A program made the translations under genes and the position numbers. The notes beneath the pieces are model-generated. The model was not told the DNA's origin and did not search any database. It worked only from the letters and a program-made list of their open reading frames with translations. A stretch of 64,000 nucleotides of DNA, from the NCBI RefSeq assembly GCF_026241855.1, contig NZ_JAPJDC010000001.1, forward strand, positions 868,001 to 932,000, in the 5' to 3' direction. Below, in pieces: positions 35,957 through 44,590 of this stretch (positions are counted from its first letter, which is position 1; each line of letters begins with the position of its first letter). Source of the DNA: Curtobacterium flaccumfaciens pv. betae (GTDB lineage: Bacteria > Actinomycetota > Actinomycetes > Actinomycetales > Microbacteriaceae).

Positions 35957-37039
35957 ATGCCGGAGCACCTCGACCTCACCGCCTCGTCCATCGACATCAC
36001 CCGTGCCATCTGCGACATCGAGTCGGTGTCCGGCAACGAGCAGGCCCTCGCCGACGCGATCGAGGCCGTGCTCGCACCGCTGCCGCACCTCGAGGTGATC
36101 CGCGACGGCGACGCGATCGTGGCGCGGACGAACCTGGGCCGCGACCGCCGGGTCGTCATCGCCGGCCACATCGACACCGTCCCGCTCAACGACAACCTGC
36201 CGACCGAGTTCCGGACCGCCGAGGACGGCACCGAGATCCTCTGGGGCCGCGGCACCGTCGACATGAAGGCGGGCTGCGCGGTGCAGCTCAAGCTCGCGTA
36301 CGACCTCGTCGACCCCTCGGTCGACGTCACGTGGGTCTGGTACGACCACGAAGAGGTGAGCGACGCCCTCAACGGCCTCGGCCGCCTGGCCCGGACGCGA
36401 CCCGAACTCCTCGCCGCCGACTTCGCGATCCTGGGCGAGCCGTCCGGGGCGCAGATCGAGGGCGGGTGCAACGGCAACCTCCGCGCCGAGATCCGCACGT
36501 TCGGCAAGCGCTCGCACAGCGCCCGGAGCTGGATCGGCGACAACGCCATCCACAAGACCGCCCCGATCCTGGCCACCCTGGCCGCGTACGAGCCCCGCAC
36601 GGTCACGGTCGACGGGCTCGAGTACCGCGAGGGCCTGAACGCGGTCGGCATCAGCGGCGGCATCGCGGGCAACATCATCCCGGACGAGGCGATGGTGCAC
36701 GTGAACTACCGGTTCGCCCCCTCGCGCTCGGCCGACGAGGCCGTCGCCCACATCCGCGAGCTGTTCGACGGGTACGAGGTCACGATCGTCGACCTCGCCG
36801 CCGGTGCCCGCCCCGGGCTCGACGCCCCGCTCGCGCAGGACTTCGTCGCGGCCGTCGGCGGACCGGAGCCCCGTCCGAAGTACGGCTGGACCGACGTCGC
36901 ACGCTTCTCGGCGCTCGGGGTCCCCGCGGTCAACTACGGCCCCGGCGAGCCGGTCTTCGCCCACCACGACGACGAGCAGGTCCCGGTCGCGCAGATCACC
37001 GCGGTCGAGGCCGGGCTGCGTCGGTGGCTGACGGCCTGA
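35957..37039 (+). CDS. dapE: Succinyl-diaminopimelate desuccinylase
   Basis: 360 residues. Zinc-dependent M20 peptidase that releases LL-diaminopimelate. Metal-site motifs: [43 protein letters not shown] and [20 protein letters not shown] ends six bases before the ATG. Divergent from dapD and 3 kb from dapC, so three succinylase-branch genes lie within about 5 kb. It overlaps the start of the following membrane-protein gene by 16 bases. Confidence 0.95.
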   Translation: MPEHLDLTASSIDITRAICDIESVSGNEQALADAIEAVLAPLPHLEVIRDGDAIVARTNLGRDRRVVIAGHIDTVPLNDNLPTEFRTAEDGTEILWGRGTVDMKAGCAVQLKLAYDLVDPSVDVTWVWYDHEEVSDALNGLGRLARTRPELLAADFAILGEPSGAQIEGGCNGNLRAEIRTFGKRSHSARSWIGDNAIHKTAPILATLAAYEPRTVTVDGLEYREGLNAVGISGGIAGNIIPDEAMVHVNYRFAPSRSADEAVAHIRELFDGYEVTIVDLAAGARPGLDAPLAQDFVAAVGGPEPRPKYGWTDVARFSALGVPAVNYGPGEPVFAHHDDEQVPVAQITAVEAGLRRWLTA

Positions 37040-38268
37040 CGACGGCGGGGGCCACCCGGAGGACCCCTGCCCGGAACCGTTGGCGGGCCCGGTACCGGGT
37101 CGTCCCCTGGTGGGTGCGAATCACGGTCGTCTACGTGCTGGCGCGGCTCGTCACCGGTGCCATGATGCTCGCGTTCGCGGGTGTGCAAGCGGCGAACTCG
37201 TTCACCGTGCAGAGCCCGGGCTACCTGTCGTTCGCGTCGATCTGGGACGGCGCCTGGTACCGCGTGATCGCCACGGGCGGGTACCCGTCGACGCTGCCGG
37301 TCGATGCCGCCGGGCACGTGACCGAGAACGCGTGGGCGTTCATGCCCGCGTACCCGTTCCTGGTGCGCGGGCTCATGCTGCTCACCGGAGCGTCGTTCGA
37401 GCTCGTCGCGGTCTCGGTGTCGTTGCTCGCCGGACTCGGGGCCGCGCTGGTGTTCCGCCGGCTCATGGGGGGGTTCCTCGACCCCGCACGGGCGACGTTC
37501 GCAACGGTGCTGTTCTGCGTCGCACCGGTGTCCGCGATGTTCCAGGTGGCCTACGCGGAGTCGATGGGCCTGTTCCTGTTGCTCGTCGCGCTGCTGCTCA
37601 TGGTTGATCGACGGTGGTGGGCGATGCTGCCCGTCGTGCTGCTGCTCGGCATGACGCGGCCGACGGGCCTCGCCTTCGCGTTCCTGGTGGTGCTCTTCGT
37701 GGCCGCGTGGGCGATCCGGCCGGCGTGGGTGCGCTCGTCGGAGCCGCTCACCCTCCGCCGACTCGTGCCCCCCGCGGTGGTCGCCACTGTGTCGGGTCTG
37801 GTCGGGCTGGCGTGGCCGGCGATCGCGTGGGCGGTCACCGGGGTGCCGAAGGCCTACACCGACACCGAGCTCGCCTGGCGGTCGTCGTACATCGGGTGGA
37901 AGGAACTCGTGCCGTTCGCGCCGTGGGTGCAGGGGTTCGGGTGGTGGTTCGGGCAGCCGGCCGGCACGGTCCTGCTCGTCGTCGTGCTCGTCGGGTTCGC
38001 GGCGTTCGTGTGCCTGCCCGCCGCACGCCGGATCGGCATCGAGCTCCGACTCTGGGGCGTGGCGTACCTCGTGTACCTGCTCGCGGTGTTCTTCCCGCAG
38101 TCGAGCACCTGGCGCATCCTCGTGCCGATCGCGCCGTTGCTCGGGATCGTCGCGCTGCCGCGGTCGCGGGTGTACCGCGTGGCCGTCGTCGTCGCGTTCG
38201 TCGGGCTGCAGTGGGTCTGGCTGTACTACACGTGGTGGGTCGACGGCTACGACTGGACCCCGCCGTGA
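37024..38268 (+). CDS. PIG-V-like multi-spanning glycosyltransferase (GT-C fold)
   Basis: 414 residues from the GTG that overlaps dapE; no other start precedes the first membrane helix ([21 protein letters not shown]). About nine or ten hydrophobic segments. The first external loop carries [19 protein letters not shown], with the WD pair that marks PIG-V mannosyltransferases, followed by [12 protein letters not shown]. Members use polyprenyl-phosphate mannose as donor. Substrate unknown; the overlap with dapE suggests joint translation rather than shared pathway. Confidence 0.8.
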   Translation: MADGLTTAGATRRTPARNRWRARYRVVPWWVRITVVYVLARLVTGAMMLAFAGVQAANSFTVQSPGYLSFASIWDGAWYRVIATGGYPSTLPVDAAGHVTENAWAFMPAYPFLVRGLMLLTGASFELVAVSVSLLAGLGAALVFRRLMGGFLDPARATFATVLFCVAPVSAMFQVAYAESMGLFLLLVALLLMVDRRWWAMLPVVLLLGMTRPTGLAFAFLVVLFVAAWAIRPAWVRSSEPLTLRRLVPPAVVATVSGLVGLAWPAIAWAVTGVPKAYTDTELAWRSSYIGWKELVPFAPWVQGFGWWFGQPAGTVLLVVVLVGFAAFVCLPAARRIGIELRLWGVAYLVYLLAVFFPQSSTWRILVPIAPLLGIVALPRSRVYRVAVVVAFVGLQWVWLYYTWWVDGYDWTPP

Positions 38269-38375
38269 TCGACGCAGGGCTCCGGAGGCCCGTGGATCCG
38301 CGTTCTGCGGAGCATCCGGACGGCACATCCGACACCCCCAACCTGGGCGGTTTCGCAGTTGCCCCCTCCATACGG

Positions 38376-38381
38376 GATAAT
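38376..38381 (+). promoter_or_regulatory. Candidate -10 hexamer for the DUF3117 gene
   Basis: GATAAT, the most AT-rich hexamer in the gap before the small gene, lies 34 bases before its start. A -35 partner is not convincing. Confidence 0.4.
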
Positions 38382-38415
38382 GGGGCTGCATTTACTGCAC
38401 GAAAGGGGACATCTG

Positions 38416-38586
38416 ATGGCAGCCATGAAGCCGAGGACCGGTGACGGGCCGATGGAGGCTGTTAAGGAGGGTCGACTCATCATCGTGCGGGTTCCGCTCG
38501 AAGGTGGAGGCCGCCTGGTCGTCTCGGTCAACGATGCCGAGGCCAAGGAACTCCACGACGCACTCGCTGAGGTCGTCTCGGCCTAG
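38416..38586 (+). CDS. DUF3117 small conserved actinobacterial protein
   Basis: 56 residues with AAAGGGG seven bases upstream. The sequence MAAMKPRTGDGPMEAVKEGR followed by RVPLEGGGRLVVSVNDAEAKELHDAL is the full DUF3117 domain. The Mycobacterium tuberculosis relative is Rv1211, which lies in the same neighbourhood order with tatB and mrp. Role unknown. A strong terminator follows. Confidence 0.93.
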   Translation: MAAMKPRTGDGPMEAVKEGRLIIVRVPLEGGGRLVVSVNDAEAKELHDALAEVVSA

Positions 38587-38604
38587 TACGTCGAAGCACC
38601 AGAA

Positions 38605-38640
38605 CGGAAGGCCCGGAGCGTGTACGCTCCGGGCCTTCCG
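38605..38640 (+). terminator. Terminator after the DUF3117 gene
   Basis: CGGAAGGCCCGGAGCG (38605-38620), loop TGTA, CGCTCCGGGCCTTCCG (38625-38640), a perfect 16-bp stem followed by TCTGT. Confidence 0.92.
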
Positions 38641-38709
38641 TCTGTGCGCTGCCGATCCCGCGGCTGGGGGATCCGCGGCGCTGTCGGTCGGCTCCGGCAG
38701 GATGGGACC

Positions 38710-39429
38710 GTGCCGAGGACGAGACTGCCGATCCGCCGCGTCGAGGAGTACGCGCCCGACCCGATGCCGCGCGACGTCTGGCCCGCGACGCTCGCGCCCG
38801 TGCGGCAGCTGCTCGACGACGGGCTCGATCTCGCTCCGGTGACGGTGCTGGTCGGTGAGAACGGTGCCGGCAAGTCCACCCTGGTGGAGGCGATGGCGCT
38901 CGCCTTCGGCATGGGGCCCGAGGGCGGTTCGACGAAGTCCGGGCACAGCACCCGCCCGAGCGAATCGCAGCTCTGGGAACACATCGCCCTGCACCGGGAG
39001 CCCGGCGCGGTGCGGTCCGGCTTCTTCCTGCGCGCGGAGACCATGCACGGGGTGTTCACCTACCTCGAACAGCACCCCGGGGGAGCCGAGCCGCTGTTCC
39101 ACGAGCGGAGCCACGGTGAGTCGTTCCTCGACTTCGTCATCCACCGGTCGCAGTGGCCCGGGCTCTGGATCCTCGACGAGCCGGAGTCCGCCCTGTCGTT
39201 CTCGGGGTGCCTGGCGCTGATCGGGCTCCTGCAGTCCATCGTCGAGACGGGTGTCGGCCAGGTCGTGCTCTCGACCCACTCACCCGTGCTCGCCGCGTTC
39301 CCCGGGGCCGAGATCCACGAGGTCGGCGAGTGGGGCCTGCGGCGCACCGGATGGCGCGACCTCGACCTGGTGCGGAACGAGCGTGCGTTCCTCGAGTCGC
39401 CCGAGCGGTACCTGCGGCACCTGGACTGA
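38710..39429 (+). CDS. AAA/ABC-type ATP-binding protein (OLD/RecF-like small ATPase)
   Basis: 239 residues from a GTG with CAGGAT six bases upstream. P-loop ATPase with Walker A GENGAGKST (about residues 53-61), a signature-like region and Walker B LWILDEPESALS, then QVVLSTHSPVLAAFPGAEI with the switch histidine. No membrane segment and no permease nearby, so it is not a transporter subunit; related small predicted ATPases act on nucleic acids or in toxin systems. Precise role unknown. Confidence 0.85.
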   Translation: MPRTRLPIRRVEEYAPDPMPRDVWPATLAPVRQLLDDGLDLAPVTVLVGENGAGKSTLVEAMALAFGMGPEGGSTKSGHSTRPSESQLWEHIALHREPGAVRSGFFLRAETMHGVFTYLEQHPGGAEPLFHERSHGESFLDFVIHRSQWPGLWILDEPESALSFSGCLALIGLLQSIVETGVGQVVLSTHSPVLAAFPGAEIHEVGEWGLRRTGWRDLDLVRNERAFLESPERYLRHLD

Positions 39430-39456
39430 CCTGCGCGAGCGGCGGCGGGTCGAGCG

Positions 39457-40089
39457 CTAGTTGGTGACCTTCGTCAGCTGCAGCAGTCCGTCGCCGGCGG
39501 GCGACAGCGCGCTGCGCACCGCACCCGACGTCGACACCTCGGTCAGGAGCAGCCGGAAGTCCGTGGTGGCGCGGTCGCGCTTCACCGGGTCGGCCACGCG
39601 TCCGCGCCAGAGGGCGTGCGGCACCAGGACGGTGCCACCCAGGCGGGCGAGCCGCAGCCCGTGCTCGACGTACTCGATCACGTGCTCGGGGTCGGCATCG
39701 ACGAGCACGACGTCGTACGAGGCCTCGTTCATGCGGGGGAGTACCTGGTTCGCCCGACCGGGGATGAGCCGGATCCGTGCGGGAGCGGTGCCGGCGCTGA
39801 TGTAGGCGTCGCGGGCGAACTGCTGGTGGTCCACCTCGACGTCGATCGTGGTCAGGGTCGCGTTCGGGGCGCCCGCGAGCAGGTACAGGCCGGAGACCCC
39901 GAGGCCGGTGCCGATCTCGATGATGCTCGTCGCACGCGAGGCTGCGGCGATGACCGCGATCTGCGCACCGATCGCGGGCGAGATCGCTTCGACCCCGAGT
40001 TCCACGGAGTGCTCACGAGCACGGGCGATCGCCTCGGTCTCCGAGACGATGTCCTCGGCGAACTTCCAGTTCGACTCTTTCTCTGACAC
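39457..40089 (-). CDS. O-methyltransferase (Rv1220c-like)
   Basis: 210 residues from the second of two nearby GTG codons; GGAG lies five bases before it. SAM-dependent class I methyltransferase of the COMT-like family 3: IIEIGTGLGVSGLYLLAGAP is the SAM glycine motif, TIDVEVDHQQFARDAY the acidic ribose loop, YDVVLVDADPEHVIEYVE the metal/catalytic region. In mycobacteria the homologue sits beside sigE; here tatB follows directly on the other strand. Substrate unknown. Confidence 0.88.
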   Translation of the reverse strand: MSEKESNWKFAEDIVSETEAIARAREHSVELGVEAISPAIGAQIAVIAAASRATSIIEIGTGLGVSGLYLLAGAPNATLTTIDVEVDHQQFARDAYISAGTAPARIRLIPGRANQVLPRMNEASYDVVLVDADPEHVIEYVEHGLRLARLGGTVLVPHALWRGRVADPVKRDRATTDFRLLLTEVSTSGAVRSALSPAGDGLLQLTKVTN

Positions 40090-40153
40090 GCACACTCCGT
40101 TCGGGAGACAACTCTAGAGGTGCAACGCAGCAGCAGGCGTTAGGCTCGCTCGC

Positions 40154-40522
40154 GTGGACATCCCGCTCGACAAGATCCTGATCATCGGGGTCATCGGCGT
40201 CCTCTTGCTCGGGCCGCAGCGCCTGCCGATGTACGCCCAGAAGCTGGCGGAGTTCGTCAAGGCCGTCCGTCGGTTCGCCGACACCGCCAAGGAGCGGATG
40301 CGCGACGAGATGGGCCCCGAGTTCGACGACATCGAGTGGCAGAAGCTCGACCCGCGTCAGTACGACCCGCGCCGCATCATCCGCGACGCCCTGCTCGACT
40401 CCGGCACGAGTGCCGCAGCCGTCCAGACCGCGCAGGTCACGGCCTCGAAGGTGCGCGCGACGGCTCCCGTCGTGCCCCTGGCCGCCGGTGAACCGGCACC
40501 CTTCGACGCCGAGGCGACCTGA
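40154..40522 (+). CDS. tatB: Sec-independent protein translocase TatB
   Basis: 122 residues from a GTG with TAGGCT seven bases upstream. One N-terminal membrane helix (ILIIGVIGVLLLG), the TatA/B hinge GPQRLP, then the amphipathic helix MYAQKLAEFVKAVRRFADTAKERMRDEMG and an acidic loop, which with the length favour TatB over TatA. It forms the substrate receptor with TatC for folded proteins bearing twin-arginine signals; tatC is not in the window. Confidence 0.88.
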   Translation: MDIPLDKILIIGVIGVLLLGPQRLPMYAQKLAEFVKAVRRFADTAKERMRDEMGPEFDDIEWQKLDPRQYDPRRIIRDALLDSGTSAAAVQTAQVTASKVRATAPVVPLAAGEPAPFDAEAT

Positions 40523-40542
40523 CGCCCGTCACGTCCCCACAC

Positions 40543-40590
40543 GACGGACTGGAGGCCCGGTGCCAGCTGGCACCGGGCCTCCCGTCCGTC
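40543..40590. terminator. Bidirectional terminator, GGAGGCCCGG family
   Basis: GACGGAC-T-GGAGGCCCGGTGCC (40543-40564) pairs with the segment 40569-40590, loop AGCT, one T-C mismatch. Lies between convergent tatB and the methyltransferase gene. Confidence 0.9.
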
Positions 40591-40604
40591 ACGGGGTCGC
40601 GTCG

Positions 40605-41453
40605 TCAGTCGCGGGTCGCGACGATCGTGTAGGTGGTCGGCATCCGGTCACGGTCGTGATCCGGCCAGGCCCACGAACCGGTGCCGGTCTCGACCATGCG
40701 GGAGCTGAAGCGCCAGGGCAGGGTCCGGCCCTCGTCGAGCCGTCGGAGTCGCAGTCCGGCACCGAGCAGGGCGTTCACGATCTCGGACAGCGGGTGCGGC
40801 CACTCGAAGGTGCGGGTGTTCGCCACCGTGCCGTCACCGGCGTAGGTGCCGGCGTCGTCCCACTGCTGCGCGGTGCCGTCCGGGAAGTACCGGTACCGGG
40901 TGGCGAGCTCGTCGGCGTCCTCGTCGAGGGCGTACAGCGCCGGGTGGCCGTCGCGGATGAAGAACACCCCGCCGGGGCGCAGCAGGCCGGCGACCTGCGC
41001 AGCCCAGCGGTCGAGGTCGGGGAGCCAGCAGATCGTGCCGATGCTCGTGTACACGACGTCGAAGTCGCCGGTGACGGCGGCCCGGGCATCGAGGACGTCG
41101 GTCTCGACCCAGGTGACGTCGAGGCCGAGGCGCGACGCGAGCCCGGCGGCCGAGGCGAGGGCGGCGGGGGAGAAGTCGACGCCGGTCAGCCGGGCACCCT
41201 CGCGGGCGAGCGACACCGTGTCGGTGCCGATGTGGCACTGCAGGTGGCAGACGTCGAGGCCCGCGAGCGAGCCGTTCGGCAACCAGGGCGTCAGGGCCGG
41301 CAGGTCGTCGCGGACGACGTCGGAGCGGTGGCCGGGGTCGGCGAGGGCGTCGATCGCGTACGCGCCCTCGTGGATCGGCACCCGGTCGTCCCAGTTCGCG
41401 CGGTTGGTGGCGCGTGCGTGGTCCCAGTCGACATCGACGTGATCGGTGCTCAT
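40605..41453 (-). CDS. Class I SAM-dependent methyltransferase
   Basis: 282 residues; TAGGCT ends seven bases before the ATG on the coding strand. Methyltransf_11/25-type Rossmann domain: GLDVCHLQCHIGTDTVSLA is the SAM motif I (with CHIGT instead of the usual GCGxG), TGVDFSPAALASAAGLA motif II, and FDVVYTSIGTICWLPDL motif III. The C-terminal region RTFEWPHPLSEIVNALLGAGLRL is found in a family of small-molecule methyltransferases. Substrate unknown. It ends tail to tail with tatB and starts next to the end of mrp. Confidence 0.88.
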   Translation of the reverse strand: MSTDHVDVDWDHARATNRANWDDRVPIHEGAYAIDALADPGHRSDVVRDDLPALTPWLPNGSLAGLDVCHLQCHIGTDTVSLAREGARLTGVDFSPAALASAAGLASRLGLDVTWVETDVLDARAAVTGDFDVVYTSIGTICWLPDLDRWAAQVAGLLRPGGVFFIRDGHPALYALDEDADELATRYRYFPDGTAQQWDDAGTYAGDGTVANTRTFEWPHPLSEIVNALLGAGLRLRRLDEGRTLPWRFSSRMVETGTGSWAWPDHDRDRMPTTYTIVATRD

Positions 41454-41463
41454 GACCCCGAGC

Positions 41464-42624
41464 CTAGGACAGCGACAACCCGAGCTTCCGGCCGGCGAGC
41501 CCGCGTCCCATCGTGGTGATCCGGTCGGCGATCGCCGTCAGGGCGACGGCGGACGGGTCCTCCGGGGTGCCGAGCACCACCGGGACACCTGCGTCGCCGC
41601 CCTCGCGCAGCGGCACGGACAGCGGCACGCTGCCGAGCACCGGGACGGGGTCGTCCTGCCCGCGGGAGAGCCGTGCGGCGGTCTCGGCGCCGCCACCCTC
41701 ACCGAACAGGTGCAGCACCGAGCCGTCGGGCTGCACGAGCCCGGCCATGTTCTCGACCACGCCGATGACCCGCTGCCCGGTCTGCCGGGCGACGATCCCG
41801 CTGCGCTCGGCGACGTCGGCCGCGGCGGCCTGCGGGGTCGTGACGACCAGGACCTCGGCGTGCGGCAGCAGCTGCCCCACCGAGATCGCGACGTCGCCGG
41901 TGCCCGGGGGCAGGTCGAGCAGCAGGACGTCGAGGTCGCCGAAGAACACGTCGGTCAGGAACTGGTTCACGGTGCGGTGCAGCATCGGTCCGCGCCACGA
42001 CACCGCGGTCGAGACGTCGTCGACGAACATGCCGATCGACACGACCTTCACGTCGTGCGCCACCGGCGGCAGGATCATGCTGTCCACCCGGGTCGGGCGG
42101 GGTGCGACCCCGTGCTCGTCGGTCAGGCCCATCAAGCCGGGGACGCTGAAGCCGTGCACGTCGACGTCGACGACCCCGACCCGCAAGCCCCGGCGGGCGA
42201 GCGCGACGGCGAGGTTCACGGTGACGGTGGACTTGCCGACGCCGCCCTTGCCGCTCGTGACGGCGATGACGCGCGTGAGCGAGTCCGCGGGGAACTGGAC
42301 GCCCTTGGGGCGGCCGGCTCGCAGCCGCTCGGTCAGTGCGGCGCGCGTGGCCGGGTCCATCACGGACACGTCGACGTCGACTGCGGCGACCCCCGGGACG
42401 GACCCGGCGGCGACGCGGACGTCGCGCTCGATGGTGTCGGCGGCGGGGCACCCAACGATCGTGAGCTGCAGGTCGACGCGCACCGCGCCTCCTGGCTGCA
42501 CGTCCACGCCGCGGATCATGTCGAGCTCCGTGACGGGGCGGCGGATCTCGGGGTCGATGACGCGGCCGAGCGCGGCGAGGACCGCCGTGCCGAGCTGTTC
42601 GTCGGTGGGGACGGCGTCAGCCAC
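41464..42624 (-). CDS. mrp: Mrp/ApbC family iron-sulfur cluster carrier ATPase
   Basis: 386 residues from a GTG. An N-terminal MIP18/DUF59 domain (residues 5-90, VIDPEIRRPVTELDMI) precedes the ParA-like P-loop domain: VTSGKGGVGKSTVTVNLAVALA, WRGPMLHRTVNQFL and LDLPPGTGDVAIS. Carries Fe-S clusters to target proteins. The C-terminal CxxC found in many Mrp proteins is absent: the segment reads ENMAGLVQPDGSVLHLFG. Overlaps DUF1003 by 8 bases. Same order as Rv1229c and neighbours. Confidence 0.93.
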   Translation of the reverse strand: MADAVPTDEQLGTAVLAALGRVIDPEIRRPVTELDMIRGVDVQPGGAVRVDLQLTIVGCPAADTIERDVRVAAGSVPGVAAVDVDVSVMDPATRAALTERLRAGRPKGVQFPADSLTRVIAVTSGKGGVGKSTVTVNLAVALARRGLRVGVVDVDVHGFSVPGLMGLTDEHGVAPRPTRVDSMILPPVAHDVKVVSIGMFVDDVSTAVSWRGPMLHRTVNQFLTDVFFGDLDVLLLDLPPGTGDVAISVGQLLPHAEVLVVTTPQAAAADVAERSGIVARQTGQRVIGVVENMAGLVQPDGSVLHLFGEGGGAETAARLSRGQDDPVPVLGSVPLSVPLREGGDAGVPVVLGTPEDPSAVALTAIADRITTMGRGLAGRKLGLSLS

Positions 42625-43183
42625 GGGTGGAGCTGTCGTGTTCGTCCGCGTAGCCGGCCTCGTCCGCGTCGCGGCGGTCGAGCTCCTCGAGCAGGGAACG
42701 GAGCTCGGCGCGGATGAAGTCCTTCGACGCCATGTCCCGCATCGCCAGGCGCAGGGCCACGACCTCGCGGGCCAGGTACTCGGTGTCGGCCAGGTTGCGT
42801 TCGGCGCGCTGGCGGTCCTGCTCGAACTGCACGCGGTCGCGGTCGTCCTGCCGGTTCTGCGCGAGCAGGATCAGCGGGGCGGCGTACGAGGCCTGCAGCG
42901 AGAGCACGAGCGTCAGAGCCGTGAAGCCGATGGCCGCCGAGTCGAACTGCCACGGCTTCGGCGCGAGGGTGTTGTAGCCCATCCAGACCACGCAGAACAG
43001 CGTGAGCCCGATGAGGAACCAGGGCGTGCCCATGCCGCGGGCGATGCCCTCGGTCGCGCGACCGAAGGTGTCCCCGCGACCACGGCGGCGGCTGGGGAGC
43101 ACACGCGTGCGCATGCCCTTCGGGGAGTCGAGCCGGACCTCTTGCCGGTCACGGTCGCGACGGTTGTCATCCGTTCGGGCCAC
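42617..43183 (-). CDS. DUF1003 membrane protein
   Basis: 188 residues from a GTG with AAGGAGG well placed upstream. Two membrane helices (WFLIGLTLFCVVWMGYN and IGFTALTLVLSLQASYAAPLILL) followed by the DUF1003 signature AQNRQDDRDRVQFEQDRQ and a long helix EYLAREVVALRLAMRDMASKD. Function unknown. It is sandwiched by overlaps: 17 bases with the MgtE_N/CBS gene upstream and 8 with mrp downstream, so the three form one operon. Confidence 0.92.
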   Translation of the reverse strand: MARTDDNRRDRDRQEVRLDSPKGMRTRVLPSRRRGRGDTFGRATEGIARGMGTPWFLIGLTLFCVVWMGYNTLAPKPWQFDSAAIGFTALTLVLSLQASYAAPLILLAQNRQDDRDRVQFEQDRQRAERNLADTEYLAREVVALRLAMRDMASKDFIRAELRSLLEELDRRDADEAGYADEHDSSTRG

Positions 43184-44486
43184 GGGTGGTCCTCCTTCCC
43201 GTCGTCACGGGTGTCCTGCGCGGGCGTTGGCGTGGAAGCGGTGAGGGTTCCCCCTCGCCCTGACTTCGCCAGTCGTCCGGCAGGACGTGGTCGAGGACAT
43301 CGTCGATCGTCACCACCCCGACGAGACGGTGGGCGTCGTCGACCACGGGGACGGACAGCAGGTTGTAGGTCGCCATGATGCGGGTGACCTCGGCGGCGCT
43401 CGCGTCGACCCGGACCGGTTCGGTCTGCTGGTCGATGAGCGTGCCGAGCCGCTCGTTCGGCGGGTAGCGGAGCATCCGCTGGAAGTGCACGAGCCCGAGG
43501 AACCGGCCGGTCGGCGGCTCGTACGGCGGCAGGGTGACGCAGACGGCGGCGCCGAGCACCGGCGCGAGCTCGTGGCGGCGGACCAGCGCGAGGCCCTCGG
43601 CCACGGTGGCGTCAGCCGAGACGATCACCGGTTCGGTGGTCATCAGACCACCGGCGGTGTCCGGCTCGTACTCCAGGAGCATGCGGACGTCCTGCGCCTC
43701 CTCCGGCTCCATGAGCTGCAGGAGGGCTTCACTCCGCTCGTCGGAGAACTGGGCGAGGACGTCGGCCGCGTCGTCCGGCTGCATCTGGTCGAGGACGTCG
43801 GCGGCGCGGGCGTCGACCAGCCGGGTGAGGATCTCGATGCGCTCCTGGTCGGGCATCTCCTCGAGCACGTCGGCGAGGCGGTCGTCCGGAAGTTCCTCGG
43901 CGACCTCGAACCGGCGCTCGGCGGGCAGGTCGAGCAGCGTCGACGCGAGGTCGGCGGGCAGCAGGTCGGAGTAGGCGGCGATGACGTGCTCGGCGGACTG
44001 GGCCTCGCCGGGGAGCTCGTCCTCGGTGACCTCGTTCCACGTCGCGAACGTCGTCGGGCCCTTGCCGAACGGCGACGGCGTGGTCTTCGGCTTGCGGAGG
44101 AAGAGCTGCGCGACCTCCCAGTCGCCCTGCCCGCGGTCCTCGATCGCGACGTCCTCGATGGTGGCGCGGATCCGCTGGTTCTTGATGAGCACCTTGCGGC
44201 CGAGCATCTCGGCGATGACGCGGACCTCGCCGCCGCGCTGCTCGAAGCGGCGCATGTTCACGAGGCCGGTCGTGATGACCTGCCCGGCACCGATGGAGGT
44301 GATGCGGCCGATGCTCACGAAGATGCGGCGCTTGCCGGGCACCTCGACGATGAGCCCGACGACGTGCGGGGGATCGGCCCGGCGGTAGACGACCAGGACG
44401 TCCCGGACCCTGCCGACGCGGTCGCCCGCGGGGTCGAAGACGGAGCACCCGGCGAGGCGGGCGACGAAGACCTTCGTGGCGCTCAC
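43167..44486 (-). CDS. PRC-barrel / MgtE N-terminal / CBS-pair protein without a channel domain
   Basis: 439 residues from a GTG with TACGCT seven bases upstream. Domains in order: PRC-barrel-like (residues 4-110, FVARLAGCSVFDPAGDRVG), MgtE_N helical superhelix (about 165-270, with repeated L-x2-ADVLDQMQPDDAADVLAQF), and two CBS domains (about 285-405, TTEPVIVSADATVAEGLALV and VVDDAHRLVGVVTIDDVLDHV). The magnesium channel domain of true MgtE is missing, so it is probably a cytoplasmic sensor or regulator. Head of the operon with DUF1003 and mrp, as in Rv1232c. Confidence 0.9.
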   Translation of the reverse strand: MSATKVFVARLAGCSVFDPAGDRVGRVRDVLVVYRRADPPHVVGLIVEVPGKRRIFVSIGRITSIGAGQVITTGLVNMRRFEQRGGEVRVIAEMLGRKVLIKNQRIRATIEDVAIEDRGQGDWEVAQLFLRKPKTTPSPFGKGPTTFATWNEVTEDELPGEAQSAEHVIAAYSDLLPADLASTLLDLPAERRFEVAEELPDDRLADVLEEMPDQERIEILTRLVDARAADVLDQMQPDDAADVLAQFSDERSEALLQLMEPEEAQDVRMLLEYEPDTAGGLMTTEPVIVSADATVAEGLALVRRHELAPVLGAAVCVTLPPYEPPTGRFLGLVHFQRMLRYPPNERLGTLIDQQTEPVRVDASAAEVTRIMATYNLLSVPVVDDAHRLVGVVTIDDVLDHVLPDDWRSQGEGEPSPLPRQRPRRTPVTTGRRTTRGPNG

Positions 44487-44590
44487 CCGACCCAGCGTAG
44501 TCGCTCGGGTGTGGGCGTTCGCCCGCGCCGGTCGGCTGCTTCCCTGAGAGTGCACGTGCGATTGCAAGGTGTGCGGTGAATGATGGCTGT

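Noticed and set aside
35407..37023. Long upstream extension of the PIG-V-like protein through dapD and dapE
   Set aside because: The extension is in the wrong frame for both dap genes and has no protein character; the GTG at 37024 is the first sensible start.
38283..38296. GGAGGCCCG after the PIG-V-like gene as another terminator of the shared-stem family
   Set aside because: No complementary arm was found within a reasonable distance.
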